Virus record (IMG/VR): IMGVR_UViG_3300013093_000019
Location: 1 to 64,000 of that record
Strand: one strand, 5' to 3'
Origin: a virus
Length of the DNA: 64,000 bases
The position numbers and the translations under genes are program-made. The notes below the pieces were generated by a model. It ran no database searches. It had not been told where the DNA came from and saw only the letters and a program-made list of their open reading frames with translations. This document shows positions 38,901-45,303 of this stretch, one piece after another (within the stretch, counting starts at the first letter, position 1; every line of letters begins with the position of its first letter).

Positions 38901-39346
38901 TCAAAAATACCATAAGTTGTGCTACCTGTATCAAACCAGTAGCTACCGTCTTTAGGAGCGCCTGTAGGTGCACTAGCTTCAGCTGTTAAACTTGCTAAAT
39001 CTAAGTCTGCACGTACAACGTATGCTTGACTGCTTACGCCTAACAAGCTATATGCAGCTTGTAGACCGTATTCGTTTAATTCGCTACCGTGAACTGGATT
39101 TCCACTAGCGTCTGTAATAAATTGTGGTACACCAAAAGTATCTGTCAAGTCACGTTGACTTGTAATTGTGTATACTGTACCAGCGGCACTTGGAACTGTT
39201 CCTGGTGCTGTTACTCCTGATGGATTCGTTTTGTTAGCTGCAGAAGCAACAAAAATTAAAGGTACTGTACCTGGTGCTGCAGGTGTGTAGAAGCTTTCGT
39301 CGATAATCGAAACTTGTACGCCTGGTGATTGTAATGTGTTGGCCAT
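35996..39346 (-). CDS. 18: Tail sheath protein (gp18), 1116 aa
   Basis: It forms the contractile sheath. The N-terminus has QSPGVQVSIIDESFYTPAAP and the C-terminus has the conserved sheath end (RRQLDVLARPYLFEPNDKIT, LVGQRALYDFIVVCDESNNT, VKAVEFIYIPVRLV). T4 gp18 has 659 residues; here about 450 extra residues in the middle form several modules of the type G-x-x-WYD…YHNGQEW (residues about 130-170, 350-390, 555-600, 610-650). These are probably surface-exposed insertions. GGGGAGATGTCTTAA precedes the ATG. Confidence 0.92.
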   Translation of the reverse strand: MANTLQSPGVQVSIIDESFYTPAAPGTVPLIFVASAANKTNPSGVTAPGTVPSAAGTVYTITSQRDLTDTFGVPQFITDASGNPVHGSELNEYGLQAAYSLLGVSSQAYVVRADLDLASLTAEASAPTGAPKDGSYWFDTGSTTYGIFEWNSSTGAFANKTPLVIDNNNYTITTVSGAGTQPKPSFGTVGSYAIVTDTMADMQNAVWFKNSDGNWVEVGSLGEENFASNSYQDTFVSTVWSTSWPALTSAVTTGTQSGGNITLNGRQVTIPSGTVATLVSTINDNYHTVGIGAKLNGNTVEFFVDATANPGTGGGAVGQMVLSADSSILTALGISNGTYSSPAVFVGPHTQYPNFSDNPSGSVYVKTTSPNGGANWAVKKFNATTGAFGLVPAPIYSNKANATYNLDKIGGGANIPVGTLFIESNYDHGDGYNSTLTNKCRPILAEFAIQRRVAVAPTTITSTDNSGTVSNSTVTVAVSVPGQAAFSTGTALTITGGTDALVQAINASSIPNLSAVTNADGSISIVHATGGDIAFKDPSNVLYSLGFTAGTTANFYTAGDFEPNKFTQFASNWAPLSYTASSIAPSNTPADGQLWYDAITDQIDILYHNGQEWTGYGVAFPSTDPNGPIVSATAPTTQSDGVTAVVNGDIWVSTAVANLEEYGQQIYVYNGNTLSWVLQDPTDHTSPNGWIFADARWATSGQAVLASSISDLRASNYVDPDAPDPAEYPRGTRLWNLRRSGFNIKKYVKGYIDINSNNGFNIRVPNDPMNGSNDTTPYNADRWVSVSPNDAKGVGTFGRHAQRAFVVKSLKALIDSNQRVRDTDTLVFNLIACPGYPETIANMVGLNADRAQTAFVVGDTPFRLQPTGTALKAYGTNSNGSLDNDENGLLSHDDYMAVWYPSGYTNDLSGNYIVVPPSHMMLRTIAESDQKSYPWFAPAGIRRGVIDNATSVGYIDATGEFQSTALPQSIRDVMAQNGAINPIANITGAGIVAFGQYTRASAASSLDRINVARLVAYLRRQLDVLARPYLFEPNDKITRNEIKNAVQSLLLELVGQRALYDFIVVCDESNNTPDRIDRSELWVDVAIEPVKAVEFIYIPVRLVNTGSIAAGTYTLA

Positions 39347-39380
39347 TTAAGACATCTCCCCAAATATGGTTTTGTTGAAG

Positions 39381-39387
39381 TATTTAG
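39381..39387 (-). promoter_or_regulatory. Late-type promoter element CTAAATA for gp18
   Basis: On the - strand CTAAATA lies 34 bases before the sheath ATG 39346, with a ribosome-binding site between, unlike the leaderless genes. Confidence 0.6.
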
Positions 39388-39410
39388 TAATATGATGGTT
39401 TTTTCTTCTG

Positions 39411-39417
39411 TTAAATA
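39411..39417 (+). promoter_or_regulatory. Late-type promoter element TTAAATA
   Basis: TTAAATA lies 30 bases before ATG 39448 with GGGCGGG between. It is divergent to the gp18 element. Confidence 0.5.
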
Positions 39418-39447
39418 CGTGTGAAAAGGCGATAAAAAGGGCGGGAA

Positions 39448-39783
39448 ATGAGACCTCTATGCAAAACTTGTGATTCTAGGCCAGTAGCAATTAACTACAG
39501 GAAAGGTGAAAGGGTATTTTATCGTTCACAATGTGATCATTGTGCGAGCGGTCGCGGACGTGGAATGCCTTTATGGTATTTGTCCGGATATAGGATGAAA
39601 ACTAAGTGTGACCGTTGCGGGTTTACAAGCCAACACGCTGAACAGTTTAATGTTTTCTATATTGATGGTGAACCTAAAAATTGCCAGATAAACAATTTAA
39701 AAACAGTATGCGCCAACTGTCAACGCATACTGCATAAACTCAAGCTGCCTTGGCGGCAGGGCGATCTAACACCAGACTTTTAA
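39448..39783 (+). CDS. HNH-like zinc protein with altered active site, 111 aa
   Basis: There are two pairs of cysteines. The first is CKTCDSRP with CDHCASGRG. The second is CDRCGFTSQHAEQFNVFYID followed by NLKTVCANCQRI, the zinc scaffold of HNH nucleases. The expected HH of the HNH motif is replaced by VFY, so cleavage is doubtful. It may bind DNA or act structurally. It is a lone + strand gene whose 3' end overlaps the dNMP kinase gene by 44 bases. Confidence 0.6.
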   Translation: MRPLCKTCDSRPVAINYRKGERVFYRSQCDHCASGRGRGMPLWYLSGYRMKTKCDRCGFTSQHAEQFNVFYIDGEPKNCQINNLKTVCANCQRILHKLKLPWRQGDLTPDF

Positions 39784-40381
39784 CCTGATCGTATAGATCT
39801 TGGATAGTTCCGTTATTATCAATAATGGCATCAAACTCTGTGCCTACCCAAGCGGTTTCGCTAACGTGGACTTTACGTCTAATTAATTCCCACTTTGCTT
39901 CTTCTGAGCCATGGAGATTTTCTTGTAGTGCGAGATCGTACCATTCGGGCAACGGTCCACGCTGTACCCAAAATACTTGTCCGCCTTGTTGTTTAATTGC
40001 TTTAATTTCATTAGGGAAACGGCAGTCGCTAATAACAATACTATCTTTACTTTTGCGAACTTTATTCTCTAAACTAGCGATCCAGATATCATCATTAAAA
40101 CCTTTACGGCATACTTCAGTACCCCAATATTGTAGGATCCAACGCGGTGTTAGGGTAGGCATGTTTAGGCGTTCTGCCCACCACGGATCTACTTGCTCAC
40201 GCCATTCACGGGCTTCTTTAGTTCGCCCTTCTAGTAGTTCGCGGTCCCAACCAAATACCGCAGATACGGCATCCTTTAATGTAGATGCAAAACTGTCTCG
40301 TCTAAATTCGTGGAAATTTTGTAAGTAGTCTGCAACGGTATCTTTACCGCTGCCAATAAATCCGCATACGCCAATAATCAT
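39740..40381 (-). CDS. 1: Deoxynucleoside monophosphate kinase (gp1-like), 213 aa
   Basis: It phosphorylates dNMPs for phage DNA synthesis. P-loop GVCGFIGSGKDTVADYL is at residues 4-20; RRDSFASTLKDAVSAVFGWD and LQYWGTEVCR are typical of the T4 gp1 family; IVISDCRFPNEIKAIKQQGG carries the Walker-B-like Asp. Length is close to T4 gp1 (241). GGGGATACT precedes the start. Confidence 0.9.
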   Translation of the reverse strand: MIIGVCGFIGSGKDTVADYLQNFHEFRRDSFASTLKDAVSAVFGWDRELLEGRTKEAREWREQVDPWWAERLNMPTLTPRWILQYWGTEVCRKGFNDDIWIASLENKVRKSKDSIVISDCRFPNEIKAIKQQGGQVFWVQRGPLPEWYDLALQENLHGSEEAKWELIRRKVHVSETAWVGTEFDAIIDNNGTIQDLYDQVKSLVLDRPAAKAA

Positions 40382-40441
40382 AGTATCCCCTAATCGATAC
40401 TATATTTTATTACAGATTTACTACGAAGTCAATGATTTTGA

Positions 40442-41200
40442 TTAGCCAATCACGAACCACATTGGTTTTTCGCCTGTTTGGTAATTTTGTACATCAAGCT
40501 CTAATTTTTCAATGGCTGCTAGGCCTTCTTGTTTTAGTGCTGTACCGTTTAGGCTAGTACCACCTTGTGGGCTGGCAATAGTTTGGAACTTTTCACGTGC
40601 TTCGCCTAAGATTATTTTACATTGTGCAAGAGCATAATCTTTGATCCAAATACCTGCGTATGGATCTTCAAATATTGAAAAATCAGGACGATGGTTGTAT
40701 AACCATAGTAAAACTGTTTCTTCACCACGTGGTCGTTGTTGAATTGTTAATTTTTTAGTAGTAGGTTGCCATGTAAACTGTATGTAGCTACCAAACATTT
40801 TACCTACTAATTTTTGATATGAAGCAAACGCATAGTAAGTTGCTAAACCGCCCATGTTGCTAGAACTTAGCAAATAGGTATTTGAATACGCTAGGTTAAA
40901 TGGCTCAAATAATGATCCGCCGTCACCACCACCTGTTCTAGAACCAATACTTCTGCGGAACACATCACGAACTTCAATAACTTCTGAACTTAGTGTGTAT
41001 TCGTTAACGTCTTGTTCTAGGGTCAAAAACGCAAAACTTTCTTCTACAGAATTTGCTGATTTTTGGCGGTATTTTGCTAGAGCACGATCTATAGCTGTGT
41101 TGTAGTGGATTGGATCCAGCTCAACGTCAACTATACCATCGCCTAATAGGGTTTTGATATAATCTATTACTTCTTTTCGGGTTTGTTCTAAGTTGCTCAT
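40442..41200 (-). CDS. 13: Neck protein (gp13-like), 252 aa
   Basis: With gp14 it seals the head-tail connection. Residues 1-60 are helical (RKEVIDYIKTLLGDGIVDVE, YRQKSANSVEESF), then FLTLEQDVNEYTLSSEVIEV and LLWLYNHRPDFSIFEDPYAG, which fits the gp13 family of T4-like aquatic phages. It is transcribed away from gp14. The ATG has CTAAATA 5 bases upstream and no ribosome-binding site. Confidence 0.75.
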   Translation of the reverse strand: MSNLEQTRKEVIDYIKTLLGDGIVDVELDPIHYNTAIDRALAKYRQKSANSVEESFAFLTLEQDVNEYTLSSEVIEVRDVFRRSIGSRTGGGDGGSLFEPFNLAYSNTYLLSSSNMGGLATYYAFASYQKLVGKMFGSYIQFTWQPTTKKLTIQQRPRGEETVLLWLYNHRPDFSIFEDPYAGIWIKDYALAQCKIILGEAREKFQTIASPQGGTSLNGTALKQEGLAAIEKLELDVQNYQTGEKPMWFVIG

Positions 41201-41205
41201 AACGA

Positions 41206-41212
41206 TATTTAG
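41206..41212 (-). promoter_or_regulatory. Late-type promoter element CTAAATA for gp13
   Basis: On the - strand CTAAATA ends 5 bases before ATG 41200. Confidence 0.6.
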
Positions 41213-41214
41213 CC

Positions 41215-41222
41215 TATAAATA
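41215..41222 (+). promoter_or_regulatory. Late-type promoter element TATAAATA for gp14
   Basis: A perfect T4-type late box on the + strand, 7 bases before ATG 41230 and only 2 bases from the divergent gp13 element. Confidence 0.7.
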
Positions 41223-41229
41223 CACTACT

Positions 41230-42450
41230 ATGCCAAGACTCTCTCTTTACCGCCCTGAAAAAGGCAACGATTTTAAATTTATTGATAGGAATATTGCTGA
41301 ACAGTTTCAAGTAGGCGGAACAGACGTCTTTGTCCACAAATACTTAGGTCCTGTTAGCCCTGAAGAAGGTACAGCCACTCCGGGAGTTCCTACACAAACT
41401 AATCCTACACCAGAATTAGGAATACAAGATCTAATTCTAATGGAAAATCGTGATCGTCACTACGATCCTGATATTTACGTTCTACGTGGAATATATCAAA
41501 TGCAGGACTTAGATTTCAACCTAAGTCAGTTTGGTATATTTTTAAACAACGATAATATCTACATTCATTTCCACTTGCGTGGGTGTGTAGATACTCTAGA
41601 TAGAAAATTAATGGCAGGTGATGTTATTGAATTACCTCATTTAAAAGATGAATACGCTTTAGATGAGCCTAATGTAATGACAGCATTAAAAAGATTTTAT
41701 GTTATCCAAGATGTAACTCGTGCTGCAAATGGCTTCAGTCAAACATGGTATCCGCACTTGATCCGTGCAAAATGCGTACCGTTAGTTGACAGCCAAGAAT
41801 ACTCAGAAATACTTGGTGCTGATGCAGGTCAAGGTGACGGTACGACATTAGGAGATCTCCTAAGTACTTACAACACTAGTATTGAAATCAACAATGCTAT
41901 TGTTGCTCAAGCAGAATTAGATGCGCCTACTAGCGGCTATGACACACATCAACTATATGTAATGCCACAGAATCCTGACGGCACACTTGCTTTAGAAGAT
42001 GCAAGTATTACTGATCAAGATGCTAGTGCAGACAGTTTAGATGCTAGCTTGGTGTTACAGTCACCAACAAAAGAATACTATGTAGGTTACTTAACAGGCA
42101 ATGGTAAACCACCTAACGGAGCAGCATATTCATTTGGTATCACCTTTCCTGCTAATGCAGAAAAAGGACAGTTCCATTTAAGAACAGACTATTTTCCTAA
42201 TCGCTTATTCCGCTATGACGGACAGCGTTGGACTAAATTTGATGATGCAGTCCGTATGAATCTATCTAACACTTATAACTCTGCAGATGGTACTCCTGAC
42301 AAGTCAGGTGCACCTGTAAACCCAATTGGTACACGTCAAACACAGCGTACCAGCTTTATTAACAATAACAACACAGCTACTATTGCTGGCAAGGTTGTTC
42401 AAGAACGTCAGGCACTGAGCCAAGTATTAAAACCAAAGGCAGATAATTAA
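41230..42450 (+). CDS. 14: Neck protein (gp14-like), 406 aa
   Basis: It completes the neck with gp13. Residues 20-190 match the gp14 family: FQVGGTDVFVHKYLGP, DPDIYVLRGIYQMQDLDFNL, RKLMAGDVIELPHLKDEY. T4 gp14 has 256 residues; here a C-terminal extension has QFHLRTDYFPNRLFRYDGQR then W, a display-type module common in marine relatives. The start is leaderless-like. Its stop overlaps the gp15 start by 1 base. Confidence 0.82.
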   Translation: MPRLSLYRPEKGNDFKFIDRNIAEQFQVGGTDVFVHKYLGPVSPEEGTATPGVPTQTNPTPELGIQDLILMENRDRHYDPDIYVLRGIYQMQDLDFNLSQFGIFLNNDNIYIHFHLRGCVDTLDRKLMAGDVIELPHLKDEYALDEPNVMTALKRFYVIQDVTRAANGFSQTWYPHLIRAKCVPLVDSQEYSEILGADAGQGDGTTLGDLLSTYNTSIEINNAIVAQAELDAPTSGYDTHQLYVMPQNPDGTLALEDASITDQDASADSLDASLVLQSPTKEYYVGYLTGNGKPPNGAAYSFGITFPANAEKGQFHLRTDYFPNRLFRYDGQRWTKFDDAVRMNLSNTYNSADGTPDKSGAPVNPIGTRQTQRTSFINNNNTATIAGKVVQERQALSQVLKPKADN

Positions 42451-43910
42451 TGAGTGAATTCTTTTATGACGGTCAGATCAAGCGATACCTGACACAGTTC
42501 ATGCGTATCATGAGTAACTTTAGCTACAAGGATGCTAAGGGTAAACTTACACAGATCCCTGTCCGCTACGGAGATATGAATCGCCAAGTTGCACAGGTGA
42601 TGAAAAAGAACAGCGAAAACATTGTACAAAGTGCTCCATTCATTGCTTGTTACATTAAGAGCATGGATTTTGCCCGTGAACGTTTAGCAGATCCTACGTA
42701 TGTAAACAAATACAATATTCGTGAACGTGCCTTTGATGAACAAGGTAATGAATATCTAAATGTACAGGGTGCAAATTATACCGTTGAGCGTATAATGCCT
42801 ACTCCTTTTACACTAAAATTTACGGCAGATATTTGGACTACTAACACAGATCAAAAATTACAGATACTAGAACAGTTGCTGGTATTGTTTAATCCGTCTT
42901 TAGAAATACAGACTAACAACAACTTTTTAGACTGGACTAGTTTAAGTCTAGTAGAATTAACAGACATGGTGTTTAGTAGCCGTTCAATTCCTCAAGGTAT
43001 GGAACAAGATATAGATATCGCTACTTTAAATTTCACAACACCTATATGGCTTACTACTCCTGCTAAAGTTAAAAAGTTAGGAGTTATTACGAAGATCATC
43101 ACCAGCTTGTATGATGATGCATCTGGACAAAATGAATCTACTAATTACGTAGACCCAGAAACTACTGACTATTTTAGTGGACGCAATTCTGTAAGCGTAG
43201 ATATTACTACACTAGGAAACTTTAGTGTTTTAATTTTAGATAATACAGCAAAATTAATTAAGGCTAAAAATAATACAGTTAATAATCAAGATATCGACCA
43301 AGGTCAAGGACAATCAATTGCAGGTTCTGCAAACTGGCTTACTATTTTAGATCAATACCCTGGACAATTTATTGCTGGCCTAAGTCAGATTAGACTAGCG
43401 AAACCAGATGGAAATGAAATAGTAGGGTATCTGAGTGTTAGCCCGACTGATGATTCGATACTAGTTATTAACTTTGATAATGATACGATTCCGATGAATA
43501 CGTTATTAACATCTCTAGACAATGCGTACACTCGCGGTACTATAGATGCTATCATAAATCCAGAAACATTTAATCCAAGACCTTACGATCAGTATGGCGT
43601 TTTAGGTTGGGCAGCTACGGATAGCAGATACTTGATTTTAGAAGATATCAATACTGCGGATGGAATAGATTCTAGTAATGTTGCTAAAGCATGGCAAAAT
43701 ACTAATGGAACATATCTTGTTGCTCATGCAAATGATATAGTACAATGGGACGGCGCACAGTGGAACATCTTATTCAATTCTGCGGAAATCACTGAGCTAA
43801 CCTACATAACTAATGCACGTACTGGTATACAATATGCGTGGGATGGTCAAAGCTGGAACAAGAGTTTTGAGGGCATATACGATCCAGGTCAATGGCGATT
43901 AGTTCTATGA
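42450..43910 (+). CDS. 15: Tail sheath stabiliser / completion protein (gp15-like), 486 aa
   Basis: In T4, gp15 caps the sheath and joins the tail to the neck. The start MSEFFYDGQIKRYLTQFMRI, then SNFSYKDAKGKLTQIPVRYG, and later TPFTLKFTADIWTTNTDQKL and VLFNPSLEIQTNNNFLDW match the family. It is 486 residues against 272 in T4; the extra C-terminal part has IVQWDGAQWNILFNS and YAWDGQSWNKSFEG, again display-type modules. The stop overlaps the Nudix start (ATGA). Confidence 0.85.
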   Translation: MSEFFYDGQIKRYLTQFMRIMSNFSYKDAKGKLTQIPVRYGDMNRQVAQVMKKNSENIVQSAPFIACYIKSMDFARERLADPTYVNKYNIRERAFDEQGNEYLNVQGANYTVERIMPTPFTLKFTADIWTTNTDQKLQILEQLLVLFNPSLEIQTNNNFLDWTSLSLVELTDMVFSSRSIPQGMEQDIDIATLNFTTPIWLTTPAKVKKLGVITKIITSLYDDASGQNESTNYVDPETTDYFSGRNSVSVDITTLGNFSVLILDNTAKLIKAKNNTVNNQDIDQGQGQSIAGSANWLTILDQYPGQFIAGLSQIRLAKPDGNEIVGYLSVSPTDDSILVINFDNDTIPMNTLLTSLDNAYTRGTIDAIINPETFNPRPYDQYGVLGWAATDSRYLILEDINTADGIDSSNVAKAWQNTNGTYLVAHANDIVQWDGAQWNILFNSAEITELTYITNARTGIQYAWDGQSWNKSFEGIYDPGQWRLVL

Positions 43911-44335
43911 CAGATATAGTTTGTAGTGGCGGAATATTCCTAGCTCGTAATACCAAGCGTTTTTTATTTTTACTACGCAATCAGGGTAAGACAGCAGGAA
44001 CTTGGGGTATTGCAGGAGGCAAAAAAGAACCTTCTGATGCCACACCTTACGAAGCACTACAACGCGAAATTAACGAAGAACTAGGATTTGTTCCTGCGAT
44101 ATCTAAGCCAGTGCCTATTGAATACTACAGTTCAAAAGACGAACTGTTTTATTATCATACATACGTGTTGATAGTTGAACAAGAATTTATTCCGCAACTT
44201 AATGACGAACACAGAGGTTACTGTTGGGTTAGTATTGATAACTGGCCTAAGCCGTTACACACTGGGTTGAAAAATACACTTACTAGCAGAACTACAAAAG
44301 CAAAAATACAAACTGTATTAGATTTAATCAGTTGA
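43907..44335 (+). CDS. Nudix hydrolase, 142 aa
   Basis: It contains WGIAGGKKEPSDATPYEALQ followed by REINEELGF, the Nudix box with an intact REx2EE end. The G-x5-E part has one extra residue and the first Glu is displaced, so substrate handling may differ. Such phage enzymes hydrolyse nucleoside diphosphate derivatives (for example ADP-ribose or NAD-type compounds); the substrate here is unknown. It is coupled to gp15 by ATGA and converges with the oxygenase gene, overlapping it by 12 bases. Confidence 0.82.
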   Translation: MTDIVCSGGIFLARNTKRFLFLLRNQGKTAGTWGIAGGKKEPSDATPYEALQREINEELGFVPAISKPVPIEYYSSKDELFYYHTYVLIVEQEFIPQLNDEHRGYCWVSIDNWPKPLHTGLKNTLTSRTTKAKIQTVLDLIS

Positions 44336-44863
44336 TTCCCACTCTTCCGCTTTAACCAAAAAACCAAATTGATATAAGATTCTTGGCTTGTCGCCAATAG
44401 TTTTAGTTACCTGATGGTAATGTTTTGTTACCATGTATTGCATCATTTCTCGTTCACGTAACTGAAATGGCCTGTCTTCAACATAAACTATAGCACCGTC
44501 TTCAGGTGCACTGACACAGATATTGCATCTTAAAGTTTCTAAGACAGGATCTGATCTAGGATCTCGATGTAGATAAGTATCTCCACCGTTGTAAGTAATA
44601 CAGACTACTAGTCCGTCTTTACCGTGCAGATGTTCTATCTTGTGATTTGGTGGAATAAGCCTTCTAAGCCTTTCTTGTACCGCATATACCGCGGGCGGAT
44701 AAACGATTTTATCTCCGCTAAGTCTATTTGAAAGGCGAGACGAAACTCTAAAATGTAGTTTATCAATTCCTAGATGAAACTGATCTAAGTTATTCAGGAC
44801 ATAATCACGAAGTTCTATTCTTTCTTCTTCTGTGATCACATCCTGTACTAGCTTAACTTTCAT
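44324..44863 (-). CDS. 2-oxoglutarate/Fe(II) oxygenase-like protein, 179 aa
   Basis: Iron-binding pattern: TYLHRDPRSDP (H-x-D) and KHYHQVTKTIGDKPRILYQF (distal His, then Arg 10-11 residues later). ICVSAPEDGAIVYVEDRPFQ is the strand pair between. It is the third such fold in the window and lies downstream of a cupin gene (11-base overlap). The substrate is unknown; the position at the end of the fibre cluster suggests modification of surface or fibre material, which is speculative. Confidence 0.7.
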   Translation of the reverse strand: MKVKLVQDVITEEERIELRDYVLNNLDQFHLGIDKLHFRVSSRLSNRLSGDKIVYPPAVYAVQERLRRLIPPNHKIEHLHGKDGLVVCITYNGGDTYLHRDPRSDPVLETLRCNICVSAPEDGAIVYVEDRPFQLREREMMQYMVTKHYHQVTKTIGDKPRILYQFGFLVKAEEWESTD

Positions 44864-45290
44864 TCTTTATATAGACAGTCTCAATTTGAGTGCAACACTC
44901 GTTTGGATCTTTACCATAGATTAATGGTAGTATATGTTTACCTGTTAGATCTGCACGACCTATTACTGATCCTTTTGTACCTTCTGGAACGCCTGCTGGA
45001 TCGATAATATCGTCAACGCCGTAACCATCACGAAGACCGTGTACACATAGTACTACCGCAGGAGTGATCGCTTCTACTCTATGAGGAGTATTCTTAGCAA
45101 TGAACAATAACTTAGGTGCTTCAAACACAGACTCTACAGAATTCACAGTAATTTTAACTGTGCCTGATGCAAGGACCTGTGTGTGATCAAAAATATGACG
45201 ATGTAATTCTTCAACGTCACCTGATTGAAATTCCATCATCTTAATAAAGATATTTGAAACACAACTTAATGCTGTTTGTGGACTAGCCAT
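44853..45290 (-). CDS. Cupin-domain protein, 145 aa
   Basis: A single cupin barrel: QSGDVEELHRHIFDHTQVLA (metal-binding His residues and an Asp/Gln), GTVKITVNSVESVFEAPKLL, and IAKNTPHRVEAITPAVVLCV (second conserved His). The C-terminal 50 residues extend beyond the barrel with two cysteines (NECCTQIE). Small cupins can be enzymes, sugar binders or assembly proteins. Here it lies after three propeller fibre genes and is coupled to the oxygenase. Confidence 0.7.
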   Translation of the reverse strand: MASPQTALSCVSNIFIKMMEFQSGDVEELHRHIFDHTQVLASGTVKITVNSVESVFEAPKLLFIAKNTPHRVEAITPAVVLCVHGLRDGYGVDDIIDPAGVPEGTKGSVIGRADLTGKHILPLIYGKDPNECCTQIETVYIKNES

Positions 45291-45303
45291 TTAAATTCCT
45301 TTC

